From Pontibacillus yanchengensis (lineage in GTDB: Bacteria > Bacillota > Bacilli > Bacillales > BH030062), in NCBI RefSeq assembly GCF_009856295.1, contig NZ_WMEU01000002.1, positions 62,001-126,000 on the forward strand: DNA of 64,000 bases, in the 5' to 3' direction. Within the stretch, counting starts at the first letter, position 1. The number at the start of each line of letters is the position of its first letter. Under the pieces are notes generated by a model. It was not told the DNA's origin, did no database searches, and worked only from the letters and a program-made list of their open reading frames with translations. Of this stretch, positions 52,857 through 62,177 are shown piece by piece. The position numbers and the translations under genes are program-made.

Positions 52857-53567
52857 ATGGCTCAACATATATTAATCGTGGATGATGAAGAATCCATTGT
52901 CACATTATTAAAATACAATATTGAACAAGCTGGCTTTACAACGGAAGTAGCTTATACGGGTAAAGAAGCATTGGAAAAAGCTAATGAACAAACATTTGAT
53001 CTTATTGTCCTGGACGTCATGCTACCAGAAATGGATGGAATGGAAGTTTGTAAGCAAATGCGACAAAAGCAAGTTCAAACTCCTATTCTTATGTTAACAG
53101 CAAAAGATGATGAGTTTGATAAAGTATTAGGACTAGAATTGGGTGCAGATGATTATTTAACAAAACCATTTAGTCCACGAGAAGTGGTGGCAAGAATTAA
53201 GGCCATCTTACGTCGAGTCACGTATCATTCAAATAGCACAGAAGAAGAACGGGAATGCTTCAAAATTGCAGATTTGATGGTGTATCCAGAACAATATGAA
53301 GCAACTGTAAAAGGGGAAGGGTTGATTCTTACACCTAAGGAGTTTGAATTACTTCTCTATTTAACAAGAAACAAAGGACGCGTATTATCCAGAGATCAAC
53401 TTTTGAGCGCTGTCTGGAACTATGACTTCGTAGGAGATACTCGTATTGTTGATGTTCATATTAGTCACTTGAGAGAAAAAATAGAACCTGATACGAAGAA
53501 GCCTGTATATATAAAAACCATACGTGGATTAGGCTATAAGATGGAGGATCCTTCTAAAGATGCGTAA
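52857..53567 (+). CDS. phoP: response regulator PhoP
   Basis: This 236-residue OmpR-family regulator has a receiver domain with the phosphorylated aspartate D53 (IVLDVMLPEMDG), acidic pocket VDDEE and the switch Thr/Lys in LTAKDDE and TKPFSPREVV, and then a winged-helix DNA-binding domain (about 135-232, LTPKEFELLLYL, VDVHISHLREKI, IRGLGYKM). PhoP activates phosphate-starvation genes. The ATG is chosen with TGAGGTG nine bases upstream, giving MAQHILIVDDEE; a GTG four codons earlier lies within the ribosome site. It overlaps phoR by eight bases. Confidence 0.95.
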   Translation: MAQHILIVDDEESIVTLLKYNIEQAGFTTEVAYTGKEALEKANEQTFDLIVLDVMLPEMDGMEVCKQMRQKQVQTPILMLTAKDDEFDKVLGLELGADDYLTKPFSPREVVARIKAILRRVTYHSNSTEEERECFKIADLMVYPEQYEATVKGEGLILTPKEFELLLYLTRNKGRVLSRDQLLSAVWNYDFVGDTRIVDVHISHLREKIEPDTKKPVYIKTIRGLGYKMEDPSKDA

Positions 53568-55302
53568 TTATGATTCACGTCCTTTTTTAAGTTATTCCAT
53601 ACTAGCTATTCTTTTGATGCTTAGCTTAGGGCTTGTGCTAGCACAATTAACCAAAAATTTTGTTACAGATATAGTAGAGGAACGAGTGAAAAATGATGCT
53701 CATTATTTGGTAGAATATATTGATTCTGCCTCAGAAGTATCACAATTAGTGGATCTAAGCAATCAGTTAGATATAGGAATAGTTTATAAAGAGAGTAATG
53801 AAAAGGAATTGGATACAACTGATCAAATCCTTAACCCTACGAATGATGAAAAATCCAGCATTCAAGAATTTATAACAAATTATGATAGTGATGGAGAACC
53901 TCTAAATAAAGGTCAAATCCATGGTAATCTATTCTACTATCCTTTCCAAACCAATGAACTTGAGGGAACTTTAATCATGGTAATTAAAGTTACTTCTCTA
54001 ACAAATATCACAAAGAATATATGGCTAATAATTGGTATAACTGTGCTTATAGGAATTTTAGTGATGGCGACATTAGGTAGAAGTATTTTCGAGAAGTATA
54101 TTAAACCTATTCGTTCTGCAGCACGTGTAGCTGATGAATTAGCACAAGGGAATTATCGAGCTCGTACTTATGAAGGCAACTATGGAGAAGCTGCACAATT
54201 AACGACTTCAATCAATGTTCTTGCTCGGAATCTTCAAGAGATGACCATGATGCAGGAAATGCAGAAGGACCGTCTTGAAGCAGTAATCAATAACATGGGA
54301 AATGGGTTAGTGCTAATAGACGAAAAAGGGTATGTTCACCTTGTGAATAAGGCATTTCTTGAAAGCTTTGGTGGAAGTGGTACAGATTACTTAGGTCACT
54401 TGTATTACCATGCTATTGAAGAAGAGGAAATTCATAAAGCAGTGAAGGAAGTGTTTATGACAGAAGAAAGAGTACGGTACTCCTTTATTCGTTCCTTACA
54501 AATCGAACGAAGATTTCTAGAAGTCTTGGGTGCTCCAATAATAAATGAATCCAATGTTTGGAAAGGTGTTGTATTGGTATTCCATGACATCACAGAGTTG
54601 AAAAACCTAGAACAAATGCGTAAAGACTTTGTGGCGAATGTATCTCATGAATTAAAAACGCCTATTACTTCCATTCGTGGTTTTTCTGAAACCTTATTAG
54701 ATGGAGCTATGCAAGATGATGCACTTCGTGAACAATTTATTAATATTATTTTAAAAGAAAGCCAGCGACTGCAGTCATTGATTCATGACTTACTAGAGCT
54801 TTCAAAATTAGAGAAAGAAGAATTTCAACTTAATATAGAAAATGTGTATGTAAAGGGAATGATCCAAGACATTGTTCCGATTGTGGAACACCAGGCTGAT
54901 GAAAAAGAAGTACATTTGGAACAGCATTTAACAGATGATGTCATGATAGAAGGAGATTCGGCAAGATTAAAGCAAGTTGTGATTAATCTCCTTACTAATG
55001 CTATTAATTACACACCAAAACAAGGCGCGGTATCAGTAGCATTAACAACACATGATACAGAAGTGGAAATAACAGTTACAGACAGTGGTGTGGGGATACC
55101 AGAAGAAGATATTCCTCGTATATTTGAACGTTTTTATAGAGTGGATAAAGCCAGAAGTCGTAATTCTGGTGGTACCGGTCTTGGGTTAGCTATTGTAAAA
55201 CATATTGTGGAAGCTCATCATGGGCATATAAAAGTACAAAGTGTTAACCAAGAAGGAACAACATTCCGTATTTTCCTACCTGAAAAATTTACAAAAAATT
55301 AA
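53560..55302 (+). CDS. phoR: sensor histidine kinase PhoR
   Basis: This 580-residue membrane kinase has TM1 (about residues 10-29), an extracytoplasmic sensor domain (30-150), TM2 (about 150-170), HAMP (170-225), a PAS domain (about 235-345), HisKA with the phosphorylated H363 in NVSHELKTP, and HATPase with N-box NLLTNAINY, DSGVGIPEEDI and GGTGLGLAIV. It is the partner of PhoP, translated from an overlapping start (ATG within the last codons of phoP). The family senses phosphate limitation, in B. subtilis through wall teichoic acid intermediates. A terminator follows. Confidence 0.95.
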   Translation: MRNYDSRPFLSYSILAILLMLSLGLVLAQLTKNFVTDIVEERVKNDAHYLVEYIDSASEVSQLVDLSNQLDIGIVYKESNEKELDTTDQILNPTNDEKSSIQEFITNYDSDGEPLNKGQIHGNLFYYPFQTNELEGTLIMVIKVTSLTNITKNIWLIIGITVLIGILVMATLGRSIFEKYIKPIRSAARVADELAQGNYRARTYEGNYGEAAQLTTSINVLARNLQEMTMMQEMQKDRLEAVINNMGNGLVLIDEKGYVHLVNKAFLESFGGSGTDYLGHLYYHAIEEEEIHKAVKEVFMTEERVRYSFIRSLQIERRFLEVLGAPIINESNVWKGVVLVFHDITELKNLEQMRKDFVANVSHELKTPITSIRGFSETLLDGAMQDDALREQFINIILKESQRLQSLIHDLLELSKLEKEEFQLNIENVYVKGMIQDIVPIVEHQADEKEVHLEQHLTDDVMIEGDSARLKQVVINLLTNAINYTPKQGAVSVALTTHDTEVEITVTDSGVGIPEEDIPRIFERFYRVDKARSRNSGGTGLGLAIVKHIVEAHHGHIKVQSVNQEGTTFRIFLPEKFTKN

Positions 55303-55382
55303 TAACTCCTTAATCCTTTATTTAAACTCTATTGATAAAGTAACAATTGAAACCCTTTCATCCAAGGTGTTTTCTTTTTTTG

Positions 55383-55413
55383 GACGGAAGCCCATCCCGC
55401 TTCCGTCTTTTTT
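55383..55413 (+). terminator. phoR terminator
   Basis: GACGGAAGC / GCTTCCGTC is a perfect 9-bp stem with a 7-base loop followed by TTTTTTATGG. Confidence 0.93.
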
Positions 55414-55457
55414 ATGGTTTTTTTTAAGTAAAGATAATATAACATTAGTACTTACAT

Positions 55458-55510
55458 TTCTAGCTTCAGCGCTTACCCGCTCGAGGTCATAAGTAAATTC
55501 TATTCCTGAG
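55458..55510. repeat. truncated dispersed repeat
   Basis: TCTAGCTTCAGCGCTTACCCG followed by CTCGAGGTCATAAGTAAATTC matches the left half of the element at 12050-12168 (TCCAGCTCCAGCGCCTACC...CTTAAGCAAA). The right half is gone. Confidence 0.65.
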
Positions 55511-55565
55511 TAAGGTATCTAGCGATGTTATTTATGTACATTATAAAATTTTAAGCTTATTAATT

Positions 55566-55594
55566 AAGCTTATTCTTTTTGGATAAGCTTTTTT
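55566..55594 (+). terminator. stand-alone terminator-like hairpin
   Basis: AAGCTTATTC / GGATAAGCTT has a 10-bp stem with a five-base loop followed by TTTTG. It insulates hflK from upstream transcription. Confidence 0.75.
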
Positions 55595-55629
55595 GTAGGT
55601 GTAGGTGGATAATAATAAAAAATAAAATG

Positions 55630-55656
55630 TGAAACAAAAGATGTATTATATTCGTA
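55630..55656 (+). promoter_or_regulatory. ECF (sigmaW-like) promoter of hflK-hflC
   Basis: TGAAAC-N17-CGTA lies 42 bases before hflK, a position very similar to that of the TGAAAC-N16-CGTA of the pspA cluster. The spacer is one base longer than ideal. Confidence 0.55.
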
Positions 55657-55697
55657 AATAGATTGTAATGATATTGAAACATAAGGGGAGAGAACCT

Positions 55698-56675
55698 ATG
55701 ACATTAAGGCAAATCTATACTTGGATTGCGATTTCAATTGGTATCGTGGTACTCGCTATAGTGGGGACGACAAGTTGGTACACCGTAGATGAATCTGAAC
55801 AAGCCGTCATTCTTACATTCGGTGAAGCGGAGGAAAGTATAACGAATCCTGGTTTACACTTTAAAATGCCATGGCCTATACAAGAAAAACAAAAACTTTC
55901 CAAAGAGACGTTCAGTTTAAATTTTGGATACAATCAGGGTCAGGAGGATAAAGGGAAAGCAAATCAAGTTCAAATGATTACAGGGGATGAAAATATTGTC
56001 TTAGCTGACCTAGTAGTACAATGGAAAATTACTGAACCTGCTCAATACTTATATCAATCTGCTCAACCAGAATTAGTATTAAACAACGCTACTTCTGCTT
56101 CATTGCGTCAGATTATTGGTACATCCAAGATTGATGATGCTCTTACATCAGGTAAAGCAGAAATTGAAAATGAAGTGAGAGAGCTACTCGTATCACTTGT
56201 AGAAGATTACAATATCGGTATTTCTGTTATTGATGTAAAACTTCAAGAAGTTGATTTACCAAATTCTGAAGTGAGAACAGCTTTTACGAAGGTAACAGAT
56301 GCAAGAGAAACAATGAACACAAAAATAAATGAAGCCAAAAAGTACAAAAATGAAAAATATGAAGAAGCGTTAGGGGAAAAAGATGCAATCATTTCGCGTG
56401 CTGAAGGGGCTAAAGTAGCCAGGATAGAAGAAGCGAAAGGTGATGTAGCTCAATTTGATGCTTTATATACTGAGTATGAAAACTCCCCAACTGTTACAGA
56501 AAATCGTCTTGTTATTGAGACGCTTGAGGATGTGTTGCCTCAAGCTAATGTGTATATCATGAACGATGAAAGCAATACAGTTAAATACTTACCAATTGGA
56601 AATAGCCAAGTTCAATCAATGCCTCAACAACAAACACAAAAGCAAGAACAGGAAGGGGGTTCTAATAATGAGTGA
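55698..56675 (+). CDS. hflK: HflK: SPFH-domain regulator of FtsH protease
   Basis: This 325-residue protein has one N-terminal helix (about residues 7-28, YTWIAISIGIVVLAIVGTTSWY), the SPFH/prohibitin domain (about 30-240, starting VDESEQAVILTFGEAEES and including VRELLVSLVEDYNIGISVIDVKLQEVDLP) and a coiled-coil AEGAKVARIEEAKGD region with a Gln-rich tail. HflK and HflC form a membrane-microdomain cage around FtsH in E. coli. The ATG is picked over an upstream in-frame ATG because of AAGGGGAGAG. This gene pair is absent from this place in B. subtilis. Its stop overlaps hflC by eight bases. Confidence 0.92.
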   Translation: MTLRQIYTWIAISIGIVVLAIVGTTSWYTVDESEQAVILTFGEAEESITNPGLHFKMPWPIQEKQKLSKETFSLNFGYNQGQEDKGKANQVQMITGDENIVLADLVVQWKITEPAQYLYQSAQPELVLNNATSASLRQIIGTSKIDDALTSGKAEIENEVRELLVSLVEDYNIGISVIDVKLQEVDLPNSEVRTAFTKVTDARETMNTKINEAKKYKNEKYEEALGEKDAIISRAEGAKVARIEEAKGDVAQFDALYTEYENSPTVTENRLVIETLEDVLPQANVYIMNDESNTVKYLPIGNSQVQSMPQQQTQKQEQEGGSNNE

Positions 56676-57603
56676 TGAAAATGTAGTAAACGTGGGAAAC
56701 GGTTCAACAAATGGAAACTATCGAAAGTATATTAAAGCAGGGGTTTCTTTACTTGTACTTATTCTTCTGTTGGCCGTTTTGTTTACGAGTATGATGATTG
56801 TAAAAGAAGGAGAGTATAAAGTAGTCCGTCAATTTGGGGAAGTTGTATCTATTAAGGAAGATCCTGGCCTTCACTTTAAGCTACCATTCATACAAACTGC
56901 CACTACATTACCAAAAAAGAAACAGGTATATGATGTAGCTCAAAAAGAGATTAATACATTGGATAAAAAACGAATGATTATTGATAACTACGCGGTATGG
57001 CAAATAACAGATCCACAGAATATGATTGAAAACGCCAGAACAGTTATTAATGCTGAGGCACGGATGGGCGAGTTTATTTTTTCTGTTATTCGAACTCAAC
57101 TTGGTCAAATGAATTATGAAGAAATTATAAACGATGAAAAGTCTTCAAGAGGAAATATTAATTTTCGAGTGACAGAGCAGGTAAATGAATTATTGTCACG
57201 ATACAATTACGGTATTCAAGTAGATGATGTTCGTATTAAACGAACAGATCTACCAGATGAAAACGAGCAGTCTGTTTTCCGTCGTATGATTTCAGAACGT
57301 GAAACGAAAGCTCAGGAATATTTGTCAAAAGGGGAAGCGGAAAAGAACCGTATCATTGCCCAAACCGATCGTGAAGTTCAAGAAATGCTAGCAAAAGCTA
57401 ATAAAGATGCTGCTGAGATTCGTGCACAGGGTGAGCAAGAAGCGGCACAAATCTATAATGAGTCCTTCCAAAAAGATGAAGAATTTTATAGACTGTACCG
57501 TACGTTGGAATCTTATAAGAAAACAATTGATGGCGGAACGACAATTATTCTTCCACAAGATTCACCTTATACACAAACATTATCAGGCTATTTAGGACAG
57601 TAA
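56668..57603 (+). CDS. hflC: HflC: SPFH-domain partner of HflK
   Basis: This 311-residue protein has an N-terminal helix at about residues 20-42 (GVSLLVLILLLAVLFTSMMIV), followed by the SPFH domain from VKEGEYKVVRQFGEVVSIKEDPGLHFKLPF to NYGIQVDDVRIKRTDLP, and a coiled coil ERETKAQEYLSKGEAEKNRIIAQTDREVQEML. The C-terminal LESYKKTIDGGTTIILP is characteristic of HflC. Translation starts at the ATG inside the end of hflK, with GGAAGGGGG in front. A large hairpin terminator follows. Confidence 0.92.
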   Translation: MSDENVVNVGNGSTNGNYRKYIKAGVSLLVLILLLAVLFTSMMIVKEGEYKVVRQFGEVVSIKEDPGLHFKLPFIQTATTLPKKKQVYDVAQKEINTLDKKRMIIDNYAVWQITDPQNMIENARTVINAEARMGEFIFSVIRTQLGQMNYEEIINDEKSSRGNINFRVTEQVNELLSRYNYGIQVDDVRIKRTDLPDENEQSVFRRMISERETKAQEYLSKGEAEKNRIIAQTDREVQEMLAKANKDAAEIRAQGEQEAAQIYNESFQKDEEFYRLYRTLESYKKTIDGGTTIILPQDSPYTQTLSGYLGQ

Positions 57604-57608
57604 AGGTA

Positions 57609-57669
57609 GGGCGTTTTTTTCTTCTATCACCGAACATGGTAAAATAGGAGAAAATAACGCCTTTTTTTA
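57609..57669 (+). terminator. hflC terminator
   Basis: GGGCGTT...TTCTTCTAT and AATAGGAGAAAATAACGCC pair over about 18 positions with mismatches and are followed by TTTTTTT. Confidence 0.8.
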
Positions 57670-57917
57670 AAAGTAAAAAAAGCTGTAGCTCGTCTATTTC
57701 TAGCTCAAGTGCCTGCGTGTAGTTTGACTGCCCCCTCATCTTTTTGGGGGGGGAGGTCTGATAAACTTGTTACGTTACACGCCAACATTCATTCTATCTG
57801 TGTAGTTCATGTTGCAGTAGATACCGGGTGTTCAAAGCTTTTCATTATACTTTTAGAAAAGACAAAACATTTAGATTGAAATTCTAGTCTGAAACGAATA
57901 CAAAGGAGTGCCTCTAG
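57670..57917. other. non-coding, polA upstream region
   Basis: It starts with a much decayed TTTCTAGCTCAAGTGCC-type repeat trace (57696-57720) and has no other recognised motif. A minus-strand open frame over hflC's end and this stretch is not supported. Confidence 0.4.
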
Positions 57918-60557
57918 ATGACGAAGAAATTAATACTAATTGATGGAAATAGTATCGCTTATCGTGCTTTTTTTGCTTTACCATTGTTGAATAACGATAA
58001 AGGTGTACATACAAATGCGGTTTATGGATTTACCACCATGTTACTGAAAATCTTGGAGGAAGAACAGCCAAGCCATGCTCTTGTGGCATTTGATGCAGGG
58101 AAAACAACATTCCGTCACAAAACATATGAAGAATATAAGGGTGGTAGACAGAAAACACCACCTGAGTTGTCTGAGCAATTTCCATTAGTCCGAGAGTTAT
58201 TGGATGCCTTTCAAATTTCCCACTATGAACTAGACCAATATGAAGCAGATGATATTATCGGCACTCTAGCTAGAAGAGGAGAACAAGATGGGTTTGAAGT
58301 AAAAGTGATCAGTGGTGATCGGGATTTATTACAACTCGTATCCGACCACGTTTCTGTTGCGTTAACTAAAAAAGGCATTACGAATGTGGAGACCTATACG
58401 CCATCCTTCATGAAAGAAAAAATGGAGATTAATCCTGAACAGATAATTGATTTAAAGGCACTAATGGGTGATAGCTCTGATAATATTCCAGGTGTACCTG
58501 GAGTAGGTGAAAAAACAGCTGTTAAATTACTGCACCAATTTGAAACCCTAGATCAAGTATTTGCAAATGTAGAAGAAGTAAGCGGTAAGAAGCTAAAAGA
58601 GAAGCTACAGAATCATAAAGATGATGCATTCATGAGTAAGGAGCTCGTTACAATTGATATCCAATCTCCTATAGCGGTGAAGTTAGATGAGATTCAATAT
58701 AATGGGCACGATTCGACTAAGGTTGCTCACTTTTTCCGTGACCTTGGATTCCATTCACTTCTTGGACGCATTAATGAAGATGAAGAAGGTGCTGAAGAAG
58801 TACAAGATGCCCTTCCAAGTATTGATGTAACTATTGTTGACTCAGTTGATGAAACGATATTAGAAGATCACTCTGCCCTCGTTGTAGAGATGTTAGGTGA
58901 AAATTACCATACATCACCTGTTGAGGGAATTGGGTTAGTGAATGATTCCGGAACCTACTTCATTCCAACAAATGTAGCGATGGAATCAGAACTTTTTAAG
59001 AAATGGGCACAAGATAAAACGAAGAAAAAGTGGGTATTTGACGCTAAGAAGACGTTAGTTTCTCTAAAACGATTTGATATAGATATTGAAGGAATAGAGT
59101 TCGACTTGCTGATTGCTTCTTATCTCATCAATCCTTCAGAAAACCATCATGACATCCCATCTATTAGTCATCGTATGGATAAGAAGGGAATTGCGTATGA
59201 TGAAGAAGTTTATGGAAAAGGTGCCAAGATGAAGGTTCCTGAGCAAGATTCTCTAGCTGATCACGTAGGTCGTAAAACCACTATGCTTTATGAAATGAAG
59301 GATTCTGTTGAGGAACGACTCAGAGAAAATAGTCAGTGGGAACTGTATCATGAGTTAGAAATGCCTTTATCTCTCATCCTTGGTGAAATGGAGCATGTAG
59401 GTGTAGCTGTGGATGTAGAACAACTTGAAAGTATGGGAAAAGAACTTCAACGCCGTTTATCTGAGATTGAAGAAGAAGTGTATAAGTTGGCTGGTGAAAC
59501 ATTTAACTTAAATTCACCCAAACAGCTAGGACCAATTTTATTTGAGAAGCTGGAACTTCCAGTTATCAAGAAAACGAAAACAGGTTATTCCACCTCTGCT
59601 GATATATTAGAGCAATTAGAAGATAAGCATGAAATCATCCCTAAGATATTACTATATAGACAGCTTGGAAAACTTCAGTCCACATACATTGAGGGATTAT
59701 TAAAAGTAGTAGATGATCAAACGCATAAAATCCATACAAGATTTAATCAGGCTTTAACTCAAACTGGACGCTTAAGCTCAACTGAACCCAATCTTCAAAA
59801 TATCCCTATTCGTTTAGAAGAAGGACGTAAGATTAGACAAGCATTCATTCCTTCCGAAGAAGGATGGAAGATTTTCTCGGCAGACTACTCTCAAATCGAA
59901 CTAAGAGTATTAGCTCATATTGCAAATGATGAAAAGCTAATCCAAGCGTTTAATGATAATGAGGACATTCACACAAAAACAGCTATGGATGTTTTCCATG
60001 TAAGCAAAGACGAGGTTACGGATCAAATGAGAAGACAAGCGAAAGCCGTAAACTTTGGTATTGTCTATGGAATAAGTGATTATGGTTTGTCGCAAAGCTT
60101 AGGGATAACCCGAAAAGAAGCAAAAAAATTTATAGACCGCTACTTGGAAAGTTATCCAGGCGTAAAAGAGTACATGGATGACGTGGTTCAAGAAGCAAAA
60201 CAACAAGGCTATGTGACAACGTTAATGATGCGCCGTAGGTATTTACCTGATCTTACAAGTCGTAATTTCAATCGTAGAAGCGCTGCTGAACGTACAGCAA
60301 TGAATACACCAATTCAAGGAACTGCTGCTGATATTATCAAACAAGCTATGATTGATTTGTACCATAAATTAGCAGATGAAAGGTTGGAAGCGCGCATCCT
60401 TCTCCAAGTACATGACGAATTAATTATAGAAGCTCCAGAGCATGAGCTTGAAACATTAAAAGAACTAGTCACCAAGGTTATGGAAGAAACCTTTTCATTA
60501 CATGTGCCATTAAAAGTAGATCATGCTTACGGTGACACATGGTACGATGCAAAATAA
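57918..60557 (+). CDS. polA: DNA polymerase I
   Basis: This 879-residue protein has a 5'-3' exonuclease/flap domain (residues 1-290, LIDGNSIAYRAFFAL, VAFDAGKTTFRHK, DDIIGTLA, LKALMGDSSDNIPGVPGVGEKTA), a decayed 3'-5' exonuclease domain (about 310-460) and the family A polymerase domain. Motif A is FSADYSQIELRVLAHI, motif B RRQAKAVNFGIVYGISDYGLS and motif C LQVHDELIIEA. In the proofreading domain the DxE metal motif reads VVEM, so there is no 3'-5' exonuclease activity, as in other Bacillus PolA. It fills gaps in repair and Okazaki processing. It is followed within 15 bases by mutM. Confidence 0.97.
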   Translation: MTKKLILIDGNSIAYRAFFALPLLNNDKGVHTNAVYGFTTMLLKILEEEQPSHALVAFDAGKTTFRHKTYEEYKGGRQKTPPELSEQFPLVRELLDAFQISHYELDQYEADDIIGTLARRGEQDGFEVKVISGDRDLLQLVSDHVSVALTKKGITNVETYTPSFMKEKMEINPEQIIDLKALMGDSSDNIPGVPGVGEKTAVKLLHQFETLDQVFANVEEVSGKKLKEKLQNHKDDAFMSKELVTIDIQSPIAVKLDEIQYNGHDSTKVAHFFRDLGFHSLLGRINEDEEGAEEVQDALPSIDVTIVDSVDETILEDHSALVVEMLGENYHTSPVEGIGLVNDSGTYFIPTNVAMESELFKKWAQDKTKKKWVFDAKKTLVSLKRFDIDIEGIEFDLLIASYLINPSENHHDIPSISHRMDKKGIAYDEEVYGKGAKMKVPEQDSLADHVGRKTTMLYEMKDSVEERLRENSQWELYHELEMPLSLILGEMEHVGVAVDVEQLESMGKELQRRLSEIEEEVYKLAGETFNLNSPKQLGPILFEKLELPVIKKTKTGYSTSADILEQLEDKHEIIPKILLYRQLGKLQSTYIEGLLKVVDDQTHKIHTRFNQALTQTGRLSSTEPNLQNIPIRLEEGRKIRQAFIPSEEGWKIFSADYSQIELRVLAHIANDEKLIQAFNDNEDIHTKTAMDVFHVSKDEVTDQMRRQAKAVNFGIVYGISDYGLSQSLGITRKEAKKFIDRYLESYPGVKEYMDDVVQEAKQQGYVTTLMMRRRYLPDLTSRNFNRRSAAERTAMNTPIQGTAADIIKQAMIDLYHKLADERLEARILLQVHDELIIEAPEHELETLKELVTKVMEETFSLHVPLKVDHAYGDTWYDAK

Positions 60558-60572
60558 GGAGCGAACAAGTAC

Positions 60573-61406
60573 ATGCCAGAATTGCCAGAAGTGGAAACAA
60601 TCAAGAAGACACTAGAGCACATGGTCATTGGGGAAACCATTAAGAATGTTATCATTTATTGGCCGAAGATGATCAAACAACCTGATGATAGTGAAGAATT
60701 TACCAATCTGGTAAAAGGACAAAAGATAAATCGTTTAGAACGCAGAGGTAAATTTCTACTATTTTATTTGGATACACATGTTTTGATATCCCATCTTAGA
60801 ATGGAGGGGAAATATGGCGTTTTCAGTACGGAAACCCCTCTTGCAAAACACACGCATGTTCGAATCCTATTCGAAGGTGGGCAAGAGCTTCGTTATCAAG
60901 ATGTACGAAAGTTTGGGACGATTCATCTATATAATATGGGGGAGGAATTTAATGTACCACCATTAGAACAACTAGGACCGGAGCCATTTGAAGACTCCTT
61001 CAGTGTTCCATACCTTCATAACAAATTGAAAAGGACCAATCGCCATATAAAAACAGTTTTACTAGATCAAACTATTCTAGCTGGGTTGGGGAATATATAC
61101 GTAGATGAAGCATTGTTTAAAGCAGCTATTCATCCATTGCGCATCGCTTCGAGTATTACGGAAGACGAAGTACGTTCCTTACATCGTTCCATTCAGGAAA
61201 CGCTTCGGGAAGCGGTTGCTCAAGGTGGGACAACGATACGATCTTATGTGAATACTCAAGGACAAATAGGAATGTTTCAGCAACAATTAAACGTCTATGG
61301 ACGCGAAGAAGAAAACTGCAACGTGTGCTCTACCCCTATTACCAAACTAAAAGTAGGCGGAAGAGGAACTCATGTGTGTTTAACCTGTCAGAAAGAGAAA
61401 AGATAG
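60573..61406 (+). CDS. mutM: formamidopyrimidine-DNA glycosylase
   Basis: This 277-residue bifunctional glycosylase/AP lyase removes 8-oxoguanine and FapyG. The catalytic N-terminus PELPEVETIKK (Pro after the cleaved Met, then Glu) is intact, as are the conserved lysine in RLERRGKFLLF and the H2TH stretch LAGLGNIYVDEALF. The C-terminal zinc finger CNVC...CLTC is also present. It is in the polA-mutM-ytaF-coaE order of B. subtilis, probably one operon. Confidence 0.97.
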   Translation: MPELPEVETIKKTLEHMVIGETIKNVIIYWPKMIKQPDDSEEFTNLVKGQKINRLERRGKFLLFYLDTHVLISHLRMEGKYGVFSTETPLAKHTHVRILFEGGQELRYQDVRKFGTIHLYNMGEEFNVPPLEQLGPEPFEDSFSVPYLHNKLKRTNRHIKTVLLDQTILAGLGNIYVDEALFKAAIHPLRIASSITEDEVRSLHRSIQETLREAVAQGGTTIRSYVNTQGQIGMFQQQLNVYGREEENCNVCSTPITKLKVGGRGTHVCLTCQKEKR

Positions 61407-61519
61407 TTCAAATTCAGAAGCATCTTAACGTAAATCAATTTATTCAACATGTGGTCAAGGCACAGTGAATTAACTCCTCCCATATACTATTTTAGATTAT
61501 AGGTGGAAGGAGCCAGCAT

Positions 61520-62161
61520 ATGCCTGACATCATGACGTTATTCCTTCTTGCATTTGCAGTGAGCTTAGACAGCTTTACAGTTGGTTTTACTTATGGAATG
61601 AGAAAAGTAGGGTTATCGTATCGAGTGATTTTTATCATTGCAGGAGTGTCTGCTTTAACGTTTTTTGTTGCGATGTTAATCGGTAAGACCATAGCTGTTT
61701 TCTTGTCCCCTCACTTAACAGAAGTGATAGGAGGAAGCATTTTAATTCTTATTGGATTTTGGGTGATTTACCAGTTCTTTAAAAGCAACAAAACCACCCA
61801 ATCAAATGAACAGCTAACACCTTATATATTTAAACTAGAGATAAAATCACTAGGAATTGTTATTCAAATCTTGAAAAAACCAATGAGTGCTGACATTGAC
61901 CGATCTGGTTCTATTAATGGAATCGAGGCTTTATTACTTGGTATCGCTCTTTCACTTGATGCATTTGGAGCAGGTATCGGGGCTGCCATGTTTGGATTTA
62001 CTCCTTTTCACACGGCGCTTATTATTGCATTTATGAGCAGTTTCTTCTTATGGGTTGGCTTGAAAAGTGGTTACTGGCTATCCTATTGGCGTTGGTTAGA
62101 TCGACTTTCATTTTTACCAGGTGTACTCTTAATTGTATTAGGTGTTATGAAAATGACATAA
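61520..62161 (+). CDS. ytaF: sporulation membrane protein YtaF
   Basis: This 213-residue integral membrane protein with six hydrophobic segments has two related halves, each with a LSLD(S/A)F motif (AVSLDSFTVGFTYG at about 13-26; ALSLDAFGAGIGAAM at about 143-157). The halves resemble the MntP manganese exporter family, and YtaF is annotated as a sporulation protein in Bacillus. It begins 113 bases after mutM. GTGGAAGGAG precedes the ATG. Confidence 0.9.
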   Translation: MPDIMTLFLLAFAVSLDSFTVGFTYGMRKVGLSYRVIFIIAGVSALTFFVAMLIGKTIAVFLSPHLTEVIGGSILILIGFWVIYQFFKSNKTTQSNEQLTPYIFKLEIKSLGIVIQILKKPMSADIDRSGSINGIEALLLGIALSLDAFGAGIGAAMFGFTPFHTALIIAFMSSFFLWVGLKSGYWLSYWRWLDRLSFLPGVLLIVLGVMKMT

Positions 62162-62177
62162 TTGGAGGCTTTATGTA

